Of a stretch of 64,000 nucleotides of DNA, positions 45,875 through 52,977 are shown one piece after another. The notes beneath the pieces were generated by a model. The model did no database searches and was not told the DNA's origin. It saw only the letters and a list, made by a program, of their open reading frames with translations. The stretch lies in contig JACZKS010000077.1 in NCBI GenBank assembly GCA_014859895.1, positions 28,840 through 92,839 on the forward strand, written 5' to 3'. The position numbers were made by a program, and so were the translations under genes. Numbering within the stretch: position 1 is the first letter of the stretch; the number at the start of each line of letters is the position of its first letter. This DNA comes from Rhodospirillales bacterium (GTDB lineage: Bacteria > Pseudomonadota > Alphaproteobacteria > Rhodospirillales > Shumkoniaceae).

Positions 45875-47344
45875 TCAGACGGTCTCCTCGAACGACGATT
45901 GCAGAACCTTCGCCTCGGTCAGCTGGTCGCTGGCGAGGTCGGCAACGATGCGGCCGTTGCGGAACACGTAGACGTGGTCGCAGTTGGCCAGTTCCTCCAT
46001 CTCGGTGGTGTACCAGAGGAAGGTGCGGCCCTTGGCGGCCTCGGTGCGGATCATCTCGTAGATTTCGAGCTTAGTGCCGACGTCGACGCCGCGCGTCGGA
46101 TCATCCATCAGCACGATCTCGGCATCCGACCCCAGGGCCCGGGCGAACAGCGCCTTTTGCTGGTTGCCGCCGGACAAGGACAGGATGTTGTTCGTCATGT
46201 CCGGCGTGCGGATGTTGATGCGCCGCTTCCAGTCCTCGGCAAGCTGTCTTTCCTGGGCCAGATCGATCAGGCCTCGGCGGCTCATGCGCTTGAGCGAACG
46301 GATGCCGATGTTCTGGCCGATCGACCACAGATGAAAAATGCCGTCGGTCTGGCGATCACCGGGAACCAGGGCGACCGGGCCGGTGACGACGGTGTCCGCG
46401 GCACGACGCCGGCTGCTCCGGTAGATCTGGATCAGGGCGTCCGTCTGGCCGTGCCCGGCCAGCCCGGCCAGGCCGATGACCTCGCCCTCGTGCGCCACCA
46501 GTTCATGGCGGCCGCCCCGCCGGGACCGTACCCGCACGCGGATGGGCGCGGCGTCGCGCCTGCGCACCGCGCTTGGACGTTCGGCCACCACGCGCTCGTC
46601 CCCGACATCGCCCATGGCGGCAACCAGGCTGTCGCGCGTCATCTCGCGGGCCGGGCGCGAGGTCACCACCTTGGCGTCGCGCATGACGACGATGCAATCG
46701 GCGTAATCCAGCACCTCGCCCAGCAGGTGCGAGATCAGGATGCAGCCCAGTCCCGTCGCCACCACCTTGCGCACGAATGAGAGAAGCTGCTCTGCCGAGA
46801 CCGAATCGAGCGAAGAGGTCGGCTCGTCCAGGATAACGAGGTGAACCGGCCGGTCGGAGACCGTAAAAGCGCGGGCGATCTCGACCATCTGGCGCCGCCC
46901 GATGGACAGATCGCCGACGACGTCGTCGGCGCGGATGCCGTGGCCCGGGAAAATCTCGTCGAGTTTGGCAACAATCAGGCCAGCCGCCCTCTTGCGCCAC
47001 CCCCAACCACTGAGCTTGGGATGGATGATCCTGGCGTTCTCGGCGACCGTCAGGTTGGGACACAGCGAGAGCTCCTGAAAGACGCAGCGGATGCCCAACC
47101 GGTGAGCCAGCCCGACGTTGTAGGGTGAACGTCTCTCGCCGTGGATGACGATCTCTCCGGCATCGGCCTCGAGCGTTCCGGCCAGAACGTTCATGAGCGT
47201 CGACTTGCCGGCGCCATTATGGCCGACCAGCCCCAGGCATTCGCCGGCATCGACGGCAAGGTCGACGCCGGCCAGGGCACGGACTGGGCCGAAGCTCTTC
47301 GCCACGCCCTGGAGACGGATGAGCCGTTCGCTGGTCGCTTGCAT
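45875..47344 (-). CDS. Ribose-type sugar ABC transporter ATP-binding protein (double domain)
   Basis: The 489-residue protein has two ABC domains. The first has Walker [10 protein letters not shown] (about 38-46), signature [14 protein letters not shown] and Walker [12 protein letters not shown]. The second has the degenerate Walker [10 protein letters not shown] usual for RbsA-like proteins, with signature [15 protein letters not shown] and [14 protein letters not shown] use probably occurs mainly in the first half. The gene follows the binding-protein gene after a 66-base gap containing a strong stem-loop. Confidence 0.93.
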   Translation of the reverse strand: MQATSERLIRLQGVAKSFGPVRALAGVDLAVDAGECLGLVGHNGAGKSTLMNVLAGTLEADAGEIVIHGERRSPYNVGLAHRLGIRCVFQELSLCPNLTVAENARIIHPKLSGWGWRKRAAGLIVAKLDEIFPGHGIRADDVVGDLSIGRRQMVEIARAFTVSDRPVHLVILDEPTSSLDSVSAEQLLSFVRKVVATGLGCILISHLLGEVLDYADCIVVMRDAKVVTSRPAREMTRDSLVAAMGDVGDERVVAERPSAVRRRDAAPIRVRVRSRRGGRHELVAHEGEVIGLAGLAGHGQTDALIQIYRSSRRRAADTVVTGPVALVPGDRQTDGIFHLWSIGQNIGIRSLKRMSRRGLIDLAQERQLAEDWKRRINIRTPDMTNNILSLSGGNQQKALFARALGSDAEIVLMDDPTRGVDVGTKLEIYEMIRTEAAKGRTFLWYTTEMEELANCDHVYVFRNGRIVADLASDQLTEAKVLQSSFEETV

Positions 47345-47362
47345 GGAGGGAACTTTGGCTCC

Positions 47363-47393
47363 GCATCCGGCCGCGACAAGCGCGGCCGGATGC
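47363..47393 (-). terminator. Stem-loop between sugar-binding-protein and ATPase genes
   Basis: GCATCCGGCCGCG and its exact complement form a 13-bp stem with a five-base loop. It lies about 18 bases after the binding-protein stop. It has no T-run, so its likely role is mRNA protection or partial termination that raises binding protein relative to membrane subunits. Confidence 0.65.
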
Positions 47394-47410
47394 CACGGGT
47401 TGAAACCGTC

Positions 47411-48424
47411 CTACTTGGCGGAAGCGATCACCTTAAGCGCGTCGGCCTGCAAATATTCGACGTTGGCAACGCCGCCCGGCTCGGTATTGGCCAGGTTCTG
47501 TTCCAGGTTCTCCTGGTCGATACGCAGGAACGGCACGATCATGTCCTTGGGCACCGGCTTGCCGTCAAGGATTTGCTGGGCGACCCAGAAAGCCAGAGTC
47601 GAGACCCCGGGAGCGATGGAAACCGACATGGTTTCGTACTTGTTGGCATCCTTCTGCTGCTTCCACCAGGTCAGTTCGTCGTGGCGATTGCCCATGACGA
47701 TCAGCGGCGTCGGCCGGTTGGCCGCCTTGAAGGCCTGCGCGGCGCCGTAGCCGTCACCGCCCTGCGTCACCACCGCATCCACCTTCGGCAGGCTGGGCAG
47801 GATGCCGGCGACGTTCTTCTGGGCGACCGTCTGCGCCCAGTCGCCATGCACCGAACCGACGATCTTGAACTGCGGGTACTTCGCGACCCCGGCCACGATG
47901 CCCTTGTGAATCTCGTCGTCGACGAAGACACCAGCCAGGCCGCGGATTTCCAGCAGGTTGGCGCCGCCGGCCATGCGCTTGGCCAGGTAGTCAAGCTGAA
48001 CCTCGCCCATCTTCGCGAAGTCGACGGCGATCCGCCAGGCGCACGGCTCCGTCACTACGCCGTCGAAGGACACCACGGTAACGCCGGCGCTGCAGGCCTC
48101 CTTGACGGCGCCATTGAGCGCGGTCGGCGAGGCGGCATTCAGCACGATGGCGTCGTAACCCTGCAGAATCAGGTTCTGGATCTGGGCTGCCTGCTCGGTC
48201 GCCTGGTTTTCGGCGGTGGTGAAGGCCGGCGCCTCCTTGACGATGCCGTCGGCCACCGCCTTGCCGGTCACCTTGTCCCAGCTCTTGAGCATGGCCTGTC
48301 GCCAGGAGTTACCGGCGTAATTGTTGGACAGCGCTATGCGCTTGTCCGCGGTATCGGCGCTGGCCGCGCCGGCCATGAAGATAGCGCTAACAGCGGCAAC
48401 CGAAATTAAGCTTTTCTTCAACAT
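47411..48424 (-). CDS. Sugar ABC transporter periplasmic binding protein
   Basis: The 337-residue precursor has a signal peptide of about 22 residues (ending AGAASA) and a periplasmic-binding-protein type 1 fold with ALSNNYAGNSWRQAMLKSWD and VVTQGGDGYGAAQAFK. GGAGG lies seven bases before the chosen ATG; the ATG seven codons earlier has none. Key aromatic residues for sugar stacking cannot be placed with certainty. It is the first gene of the operon that ends with the SMP-30 lactonase. Confidence 0.92.
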   Translation of the reverse strand: MLKKSLISVAAVSAIFMAGAASADTADKRIALSNNYAGNSWRQAMLKSWDKVTGKAVADGIVKEAPAFTTAENQATEQAAQIQNLILQGYDAIVLNAASPTALNGAVKEACSAGVTVVSFDGVVTEPCAWRIAVDFAKMGEVQLDYLAKRMAGGANLLEIRGLAGVFVDDEIHKGIVAGVAKYPQFKIVGSVHGDWAQTVAQKNVAGILPSLPKVDAVVTQGGDGYGAAQAFKAANRPTPLIVMGNRHDELTWWKQQKDANKYETMSVSIAPGVSTLAFWVAQQILDGKPVPKDMIVPFLRIDQENLEQNLANTEPGGVANVEYLQADALKVIASAK

Positions 48425-48597
48425 GCGAAACCTCCAGGTGGTCACGTTGCGTCGCTAGGCTTGCCGACGCTCCTCCTGCCTTCGAGAGCCGTGACCTCTG
48501 CGAGGTCCGCCCTCCCTGTTATGGGCCTTTTCTTGATATAGGGCCGCCCGAAGCGGCCTTGCCCCTTCCGTGTTGCCGGATTGACCCTGGCAACAAC

Positions 48598-48633
48598 TTC
48601 GCGGGCTTTCGGCTCCGCCGATTAACCCGCGAA
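48598..48633. repeat. Nested inverted repeat
   Basis: Outer arms TTCGCGGG and CCCGCGAA enclose inner arms CGGC and GCCG. It lies three bases from a second inverted repeat. Confidence 0.55.
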
Positions 48634-48636
48634 AAG

Positions 48637-48674
48637 TGCAACAGCCGAAATGGTGTTTCCTTTCGGCGGTTGCA
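48637..48674. repeat. Long imperfect inverted repeat
   Basis: TGCAACAGCCGAAA pairs with TTTCGGCGGTTGCA at 13 of 14 positions across a 10-base spacer. Such length is more than expected by chance and fits a dimeric regulator site or a hairpin. Confidence 0.55.
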
Positions 48675-48813
48675 AGAAAAAACTGTTCATCCATGGCATG
48701 ATGAGGCTGCGCGCGGCGGCACGTCCTCTCATCGTGACGGGTAGCGTTTGCCATCACCACAATCAAAGCGCGATATGCAATCGCCGCGTTATCGTTCTCG
48801 GTTAAGCCGCCAG

Positions 48814-50112
48814 CTAAAACTGGTAGCGGAACCCGACCGCGCCGATGACGACGGAGCCATCGATGTCGGCGTTGACGATGGCCGTCGTCGAGGTGCCGGC
48901 AAGAGGTGATCGGTTGACGTCGATGGCAGATTCGCCGATGTGGATGTAGGTGAGCGCCGCATCCACCAGTATGCTGTCCGAGAAGCGATAGGTCAGACCG
49001 CCGCTGATCCAGGTGCGGTCGCCGTCCGGGGTGCGCGAGGTGCGGTAGCCATCCCGCGTTGGGGTCGGGTCATATTGGACGCCGGCCCGCAGGGTCAGGG
49101 CATCGTCAAACACGTAGTCCATCCCCAGCCCGAAAGAGACCGTGTCCCGGTAGTTCTGGATGATGTCTTCCCGCAAGGCGCCGTCGGAGACGCGGTAAAC
49201 CTTGATGGCATCGAATGCCGACCACTTGTAATAGCTGACGTCGCCCAGGACGGTGACCTGGTCATTCAGGCGGTGCTTGATGCCGAAGGAAGCCAGCGCC
49301 GGCAAGCCGAGATCGGCTTGCGCCGCGTATTCGCTTTGTATCGTGCCGGTCGACGAACCGGAGCGGACGGTAGCTGTCCCCTCGACATCGTGGGTGAAGC
49401 CGGTGCGGTAGGTCAGCCCGGCCTGGGTGTCCGGCGTGATCTTGGCCAGCATACCGACGTTGAAGCCGAAGGTGCCGTCGTCGCCCTCCAGCTTGGAATG
49501 CAGTTCGCCGACACCGAGTTGGTTCTTCATGCTGGTCAGGATGACGTTGACGGTCTGGTAGTCGATGCCGGCGCCGATGGTGATGTGCTTGTTCAGGTCG
49601 AAGGCGGCGACCAGACTGTAGTTGATGGTTTCAAGTTCGGTCTTGATGGAATCGAAGCGGCCAAACCAGGTTTCCGGATAGTCATTGGCCAAGCCGAACG
49701 GTGCGGTCACGCCTACGCCAAAGCTGAACCCGCGATCAACATCGCGCAGGACGCCAAACAGGTTGGGAATCGGCGTCGGCTCATAAGGCTGGTAGGTGTT
49801 GGGGTCATTCAGCGGCTGAAAGGTGACGCCGTTGTGTTTCTGGCTGCCGGTGTCGGTCAGCTCGGCCTTTGGCGAGATGATGTGGAGGTTGGCCGCCGCC
49901 TCGTTCTGCTTCAGGCTGTTCATGCCGGCCGGATTGAACCACACGGTGGAGGCGTCGTCGGCCGCCACCGGCGCTCCGGCGAAAGCCCGGCCGAGGCCGG
50001 TGACGCTCATCTCCTTGATGTAGAACCCTGCCGCATCGGCCTGGCTCGCGGCGCCCAACGCCAACACCGACATGGCGGCTCCAAGCGTCCGCCCGCACGG
50101 AAGGAAAACCAA
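48814..50112 (-). CDS. FadL/OmpP1-type outer-membrane transport protein
   Basis: The 432-residue precursor has a signal peptide (about 1-29, ending ASQADA) and starts its mature part with AGFYIKEMSVTGLGRAFAG and DDASTVWFNPAGM, the hatch-like N-terminal region of FadL-family barrels. The rest alternates beta strands and ends in FRYQF, the C-terminal Phe signal for outer-membrane assembly. It should let long-chain fatty acids or other hydrophobic compounds pass the outer membrane. It stands alone. Confidence 0.9.
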   Translation of the reverse strand: MVFLPCGRTLGAAMSVLALGAASQADAAGFYIKEMSVTGLGRAFAGAPVAADDASTVWFNPAGMNSLKQNEAAANLHIISPKAELTDTGSQKHNGVTFQPLNDPNTYQPYEPTPIPNLFGVLRDVDRGFSFGVGVTAPFGLANDYPETWFGRFDSIKTELETINYSLVAAFDLNKHITIGAGIDYQTVNVILTSMKNQLGVGELHSKLEGDDGTFGFNVGMLAKITPDTQAGLTYRTGFTHDVEGTATVRSGSSTGTIQSEYAAQADLGLPALASFGIKHRLNDQVTVLGDVSYYKWSAFDAIKVYRVSDGALREDIIQNYRDTVSFGLGMDYVFDDALTLRAGVQYDPTPTRDGYRTSRTPDGDRTWISGGLTYRFSDSILVDAALTYIHIGESAIDVNRSPLAGTSTTAIVNADIDGSVVIGAVGFRYQF

Positions 50113-50322
50113 AACGCCCCCATCACCCGTTTGTTATTCCTTGCCGGGCACCGCCTTTTTTTTGGTTGTCCCGGTTACCGCCCCGCGGCGACGAAGACGC
50201 CTCCCCGCGCCGCCGCACGCCACACGGGACGGATCGTACCATAAGTTGCAGAAGTTGAAAGCCGAAGAAGTGCAGCCACCTGAGGGTCGAAAGCTGGCTT
50301 TATGAGGCAGGATTAGGCCGAC

Positions 50323-51654
50323 TCAATCCAGGGACTTGAGGACGTCTCCGACGATGCCGAACAGGCGGTCGATCTCGGCCTTCGAGATGATCAGCGGCGG
50401 CGAGAACACCAGCACGTCGCCGGCCATGCGGGTCAGCAGACCCTTTTCGTAGGCCGCAACGAAGGCGGCATAGGCCCGCTTGCCGGGACCGTCGGCACGG
50501 CTCTCCAGTTCGATGGCGCCGACCAGGCCGAAATTGCGGATGTCGATGACGTGCGGTAGCCCCTTCAGCGCATGGATGGCGTCCTGCCAATAGGGCGCCA
50601 GCTCGGCGGCCCGCGTCAGCAACCCCTCCTCGGCATAGGTGTCCAGCGTCGCCAGACCGGCCGCCACCGCCAGCGGGTGGGCCGAATAGGTGTAGCCGTG
50701 GAACATCTCGATGGCGCCCTCCGGCCCACTCGTGAAGGCGTCGTAAATCTTGGCGCTAACGAAGGTGGCCGCCATCGGCACGGTGCCGTTGGTAAGGCCC
50801 TTGGCCATGGTCAGGATGTCGGGGGTGACGTCGAACACTTCCGACGCGGTCGGCGCGCCCAGGCGGCCAAAGCCGGTGATCACCTCGTCGAAGATCAAGA
50901 GGATGCCGTGGCGGGTGCAGATGTCGCGCAGGCGCTTGAGATACCCCTTGGGCGGCAGCAAGACACCTGCCGAGCCGGCCATCGGTTCGACGATGACGGC
51001 GGCGATGTTCGAGGCGCCGTGCAACTGGACCAGCCGGTCCAGGTCGTCGGCCAGTTCGGCGCCATGTTCGGGCAAGCCACGGGTAAACGCGTTGCGCGCC
51101 AAATCGTGGGTGTGGCGCAGGTGGTCGACGCCAGCCACCAGATTGCCGAAGGCGACGCGGTTCGGCCCCATGCCGCCGACCGAGGTGCCGCCGAAATTGA
51201 CGCCGTGATAGCCGCGCTCGCGCCCGATGAGGCGCGTGCGGGCGCCCTCGCCGCGCTGGCGGTGATAGGCGATGGCGATCTTGAGCGCCGTTTCCACTGC
51301 CTCGGAACCGGAGTTGGAGAAGAACACGTGCTCGATGCCCTTGGGCATCAGCTCAACGAGGCGAGACGCGAACTGGAAAGCCTTGGGGTGGCCCATCTGG
51401 AAGGGCGGCGCGAAGTCCATCTCGGCCACCTGCTCCTGTACCGCCTTGACGATGCGGGGCCTGCCGTGGCCGGCGTTGACGCACCACATGCCGGCCATGC
51501 CGTCCAGCACCTGGCGGCCGTCGTGGCTGCGGTAGTACATGCCCTCGGCCGCCACCAGCAGGCGCGGCGCCGCCTTGAACTGCCGGTTCGCGGTGAACGG
51601 CATCCAGTAGGCATCCAGGTCGTTGGGCACGGCGACGGTCTTGGCGGCGGACAT
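50323..51654 (-). CDS. Omega-amino acid:pyruvate-type class III aminotransferase
   Basis: The 443-residue PLP enzyme matches beta-alanine/omega-amino acid:pyruvate aminotransferases: YWMPFTANRQFKAAPRLLV at the N-terminus, FFSNSGSEAVETALKIA, LLIFDEVITGFGRLG and the Schiff-base Lys in ILTMAKGLTNGTVPM. AGGAGA lies six bases before the chosen ATG. It is divergent from a HTH-cupin regulator gene with a palindromic site between them, so that regulator probably controls it. A role in beta-alanine, polyamine or taurine-type amine use is likely. Confidence 0.92.
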   Translation of the reverse strand: MSAAKTVAVPNDLDAYWMPFTANRQFKAAPRLLVAAEGMYYRSHDGRQVLDGMAGMWCVNAGHGRPRIVKAVQEQVAEMDFAPPFQMGHPKAFQFASRLVELMPKGIEHVFFSNSGSEAVETALKIAIAYHRQRGEGARTRLIGRERGYHGVNFGGTSVGGMGPNRVAFGNLVAGVDHLRHTHDLARNAFTRGLPEHGAELADDLDRLVQLHGASNIAAVIVEPMAGSAGVLLPPKGYLKRLRDICTRHGILLIFDEVITGFGRLGAPTASEVFDVTPDILTMAKGLTNGTVPMAATFVSAKIYDAFTSGPEGAIEMFHGYTYSAHPLAVAAGLATLDTYAEEGLLTRAAELAPYWQDAIHALKGLPHVIDIRNFGLVGAIELESRADGPGKRAYAAFVAAYEKGLLTRMAGDVLVFSPPLIISKAEIDRLFGIVGDVLKSLD

Positions 51655-51769
51655 CGGGAATCTCCTGGAGAGTCGGGTCATCGGCACATTAAGCTGTTCG
51701 GGAGATTGAACAAGCCATTATCTTGCAGATTGCTAACCCACTGTATTCCTTGGCTTTCATTTCCATTCC

Positions 51770-51785
51770 GTTTAGTATCCTAAAC
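51770..51785. promoter_or_regulatory. Palindromic operator between aminotransferase and HTH-cupin regulator genes
   Basis: GTTTAG and CTAAAC are perfect inverted halves around TATC, centred about 29 bases before the regulator start and 124 bases before the aminotransferase start. A further TAAACAG lies just downstream. It fits autorepression by a HTH-cupin regulator of the PuuR kind. Confidence 0.55.
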
Positions 51786-51806
51786 AGATAAACAGTCGGA
51801 ATCGCC

Positions 51807-52358
51807 ATGGATATCGACATCGCCGGCCGCCTGCGCCAGCTTCGCGAACGCCATCAGCTTTCCCAGCGCGGGCTGGCCAAGCGCGCCCAGGTCAGCAACG
51901 CCACCATCTCGCTGGTCGAATCCGGGCGGCTCAACCCCTCCATCGGCAACTTGAAGCGCATCCTGGACGGCATCCCGATCAGCGTCGCCGAATTCTTCGC
52001 CATGGAACTGGCGACCGAGCGGCCCCAGGCGTTCTTCCGGGCCGCCGAATTGATCGAGATCGGCCGCGACGATATCTCCTATCGCCAGGTCGCCGCTCAC
52101 CTGGCCGACAAGGCGCTGCAAATTCTGCACGAACGCTTCGCCCCGGGCGCCGACACCGGCAAAATCCCGCTGCGCCATAAGTCAGAGGAAGGCGGCGTCG
52201 TCATCAAGGGGCGCATCGAACTGACGGTGGGCGACCAGGTGCGGGTGCTGGAAACCGGCGACGCCTACTACTTTGACAGCACCCTGCCACACCGCTTCCG
52301 CAACATCGGCGAGACCGAGTGCGAGTTGATCAGCGCCTGCTCGCCGCCCAGCTTTTAA
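51807..52358 (+). CDS. XRE-family regulator with C-terminal cupin domain
   Basis: The 183-residue protein has an XRE helix-turn-helix (about 6-60, with LSQRGLAKRAQVSNATISLVE) and a cupin domain (about 105-175) with the GDAYYFDSTLPHRFRN strand pair. This is the PuuR-type architecture. It is divergent from the aminotransferase gene, which probably is its target along with its own gene. The cupin would bind an amine or its product. A strong terminator follows 23 bases after the stop. Confidence 0.92.
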   Translation: MDIDIAGRLRQLRERHQLSQRGLAKRAQVSNATISLVESGRLNPSIGNLKRILDGIPISVAEFFAMELATERPQAFFRAAELIEIGRDDISYRQVAAHLADKALQILHERFAPGADTGKIPLRHKSEEGGVVIKGRIELTVGDQVRVLETGDAYYFDSTLPHRFRNIGETECELISACSPPSF

Positions 52359-52381
52359 GGTTGTTGCGCCCGGCTCGAACA

Positions 52382-52411
52382 AAGCCCCGCCCGGCGGACC
52401 GGGCGGGGCTT
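52382..52411. terminator. Strong stem-loop terminator, probably bidirectional
   Basis: AAGCCCCGCCCGG and its exact complement form a perfect 13-bp stem with a four-base loop. It lies 23 bases after the regulator stop on the plus strand and 57 bases after the stop of the Cys-repeat protein gene on the minus strand. The flanking T/A runs are short (TT and AAA). Confidence 0.75.
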
Positions 52412-52468
52412 AGCGATTCAAGGACCACGGTGTGTCGCGCGGCCGGAATCAGCGGTAACCGTAGGCGG

Positions 52469-52837
52469 TCAGAGGCCGCCCCGGCACATAGGATGAAGAC
52501 CGGTCGGCGCGGACGCCTGCAGCCCGTCGTCAATCGGAATGCAGGCATAGACGTAGCGGGTCGGCCCACCGGCCAGGAGTTCGTCCTCAACGCAGTCGCC
52601 GTAGGTGGTGTATCGGTGCGCCTGCAACCCATCGTTGACCCAGGCGCCGGGACACTCCGGCCCGCCCGTCGTTGGAGTCCCAGCTGCCAGCCCGTCATCA
52701 CTGCCTGCTCCGCGCTGGCGGCTGTGGGCCGCGTGCGCGTCCAACTGCGCATCGGCGGCGCCGCCGCTGGCCAGCCACGCCGCCATCAGGTCGGACGGAC
52801 CGGTCGCTTCCCCACAGAAAAACTTCTGTTCGTTCAT
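52469..52837 (-). CDS. Uncharacterised small protein with four Cys-ending tandem repeats
   Basis: The 122-residue protein starts with MNEQKFFCGEATGPSDLMAA and has an alanine-rich leader-like part (to about 46). Four repeats follow, each 15-16 residues and ending in Cys: 47-62 (DDGLAAGTPTTGGPEC), 68-82 (NDGLQAHRYTTYGDC), 84-99 (EDELLAGGPTRYVYAC) and 103-118 (DDGLQASAPTGLHPMC), then RGGL. The rule is an acidic start, Leu at position 4, Ala near 6, a Pro-Thr or Thr-Thr pair near 9-11 and a closing Cys. GGGGCG precedes the ATG and a strong terminator follows, supporting a real gene. No signal peptide or known family is recognised; it could be a peptide precursor, a metal-binding or a structural protein. 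No modification enzyme gene is adjacent. Confidence 0.65.
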   Translation of the reverse strand: MNEQKFFCGEATGPSDLMAAWLASGGAADAQLDAHAAHSRQRGAGSDDGLAAGTPTTGGPECPGAWVNDGLQAHRYTTYGDCVEDELLAGGPTRYVYACIPIDDGLQASAPTGLHPMCRGGL

Positions 52838-52907
52838 GGACGCCCCTTTCTAATTTTCTTCTAAAATCGAAGGACCAATGGAGAGACATATACAGGAACG
52901 TCCATGG

Positions 52908-52975
52908 CGTACAAGGAAAAGCCCCGCCCGGATCATTTTGGCCCCCGTGATCGTATCACTCTGCCGGGGCTCTGT
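52908..52975 (-). terminator. Possible terminator after the hybrid kinase gene
   Basis: AGCCCCG and CGGGGCT, about 45 bases apart, could pair as a long-range stem between the kinase stop and the Cys-repeat protein gene. The large loop makes this a weak call. Confidence 0.3.
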
Positions 52976-52977
52976 TG

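Larger units (their letters stand above)
48425..48813. promoter_or_regulatory. 389-base intergenic region with two inverted repeats
   Basis: The region precedes the sugar ABC operon and follows the FadL-type gene on the same (minus) strand. Two hairpin-forming repeats lie side by side: 48598-48633 (TTCGCGGG with CCCGCGAA, and CGGC/GCCG nested inside) and 48637-48674 (14-base arms with one mismatch around a 10-base spacer). Either could be the operator of the sugar operon or a terminator of the upstream gene. A small ORF across it has no ribosome site or normal codon pattern. Confidence 0.5.

Noticed and set aside
48455..48766. 103-codon minus-strand frame ahead of the sugar ABC operon
   Set aside because: It spans both inverted repeats, lacks a ribosome site and has unlikely composition.
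52319..52864. Plus-strand frame opposite the Cys-repeat protein gene
   Set aside because: Arg-rich shadow frame; the minus-strand frame has a ribosome site, a terminator and an internal repeat pattern.
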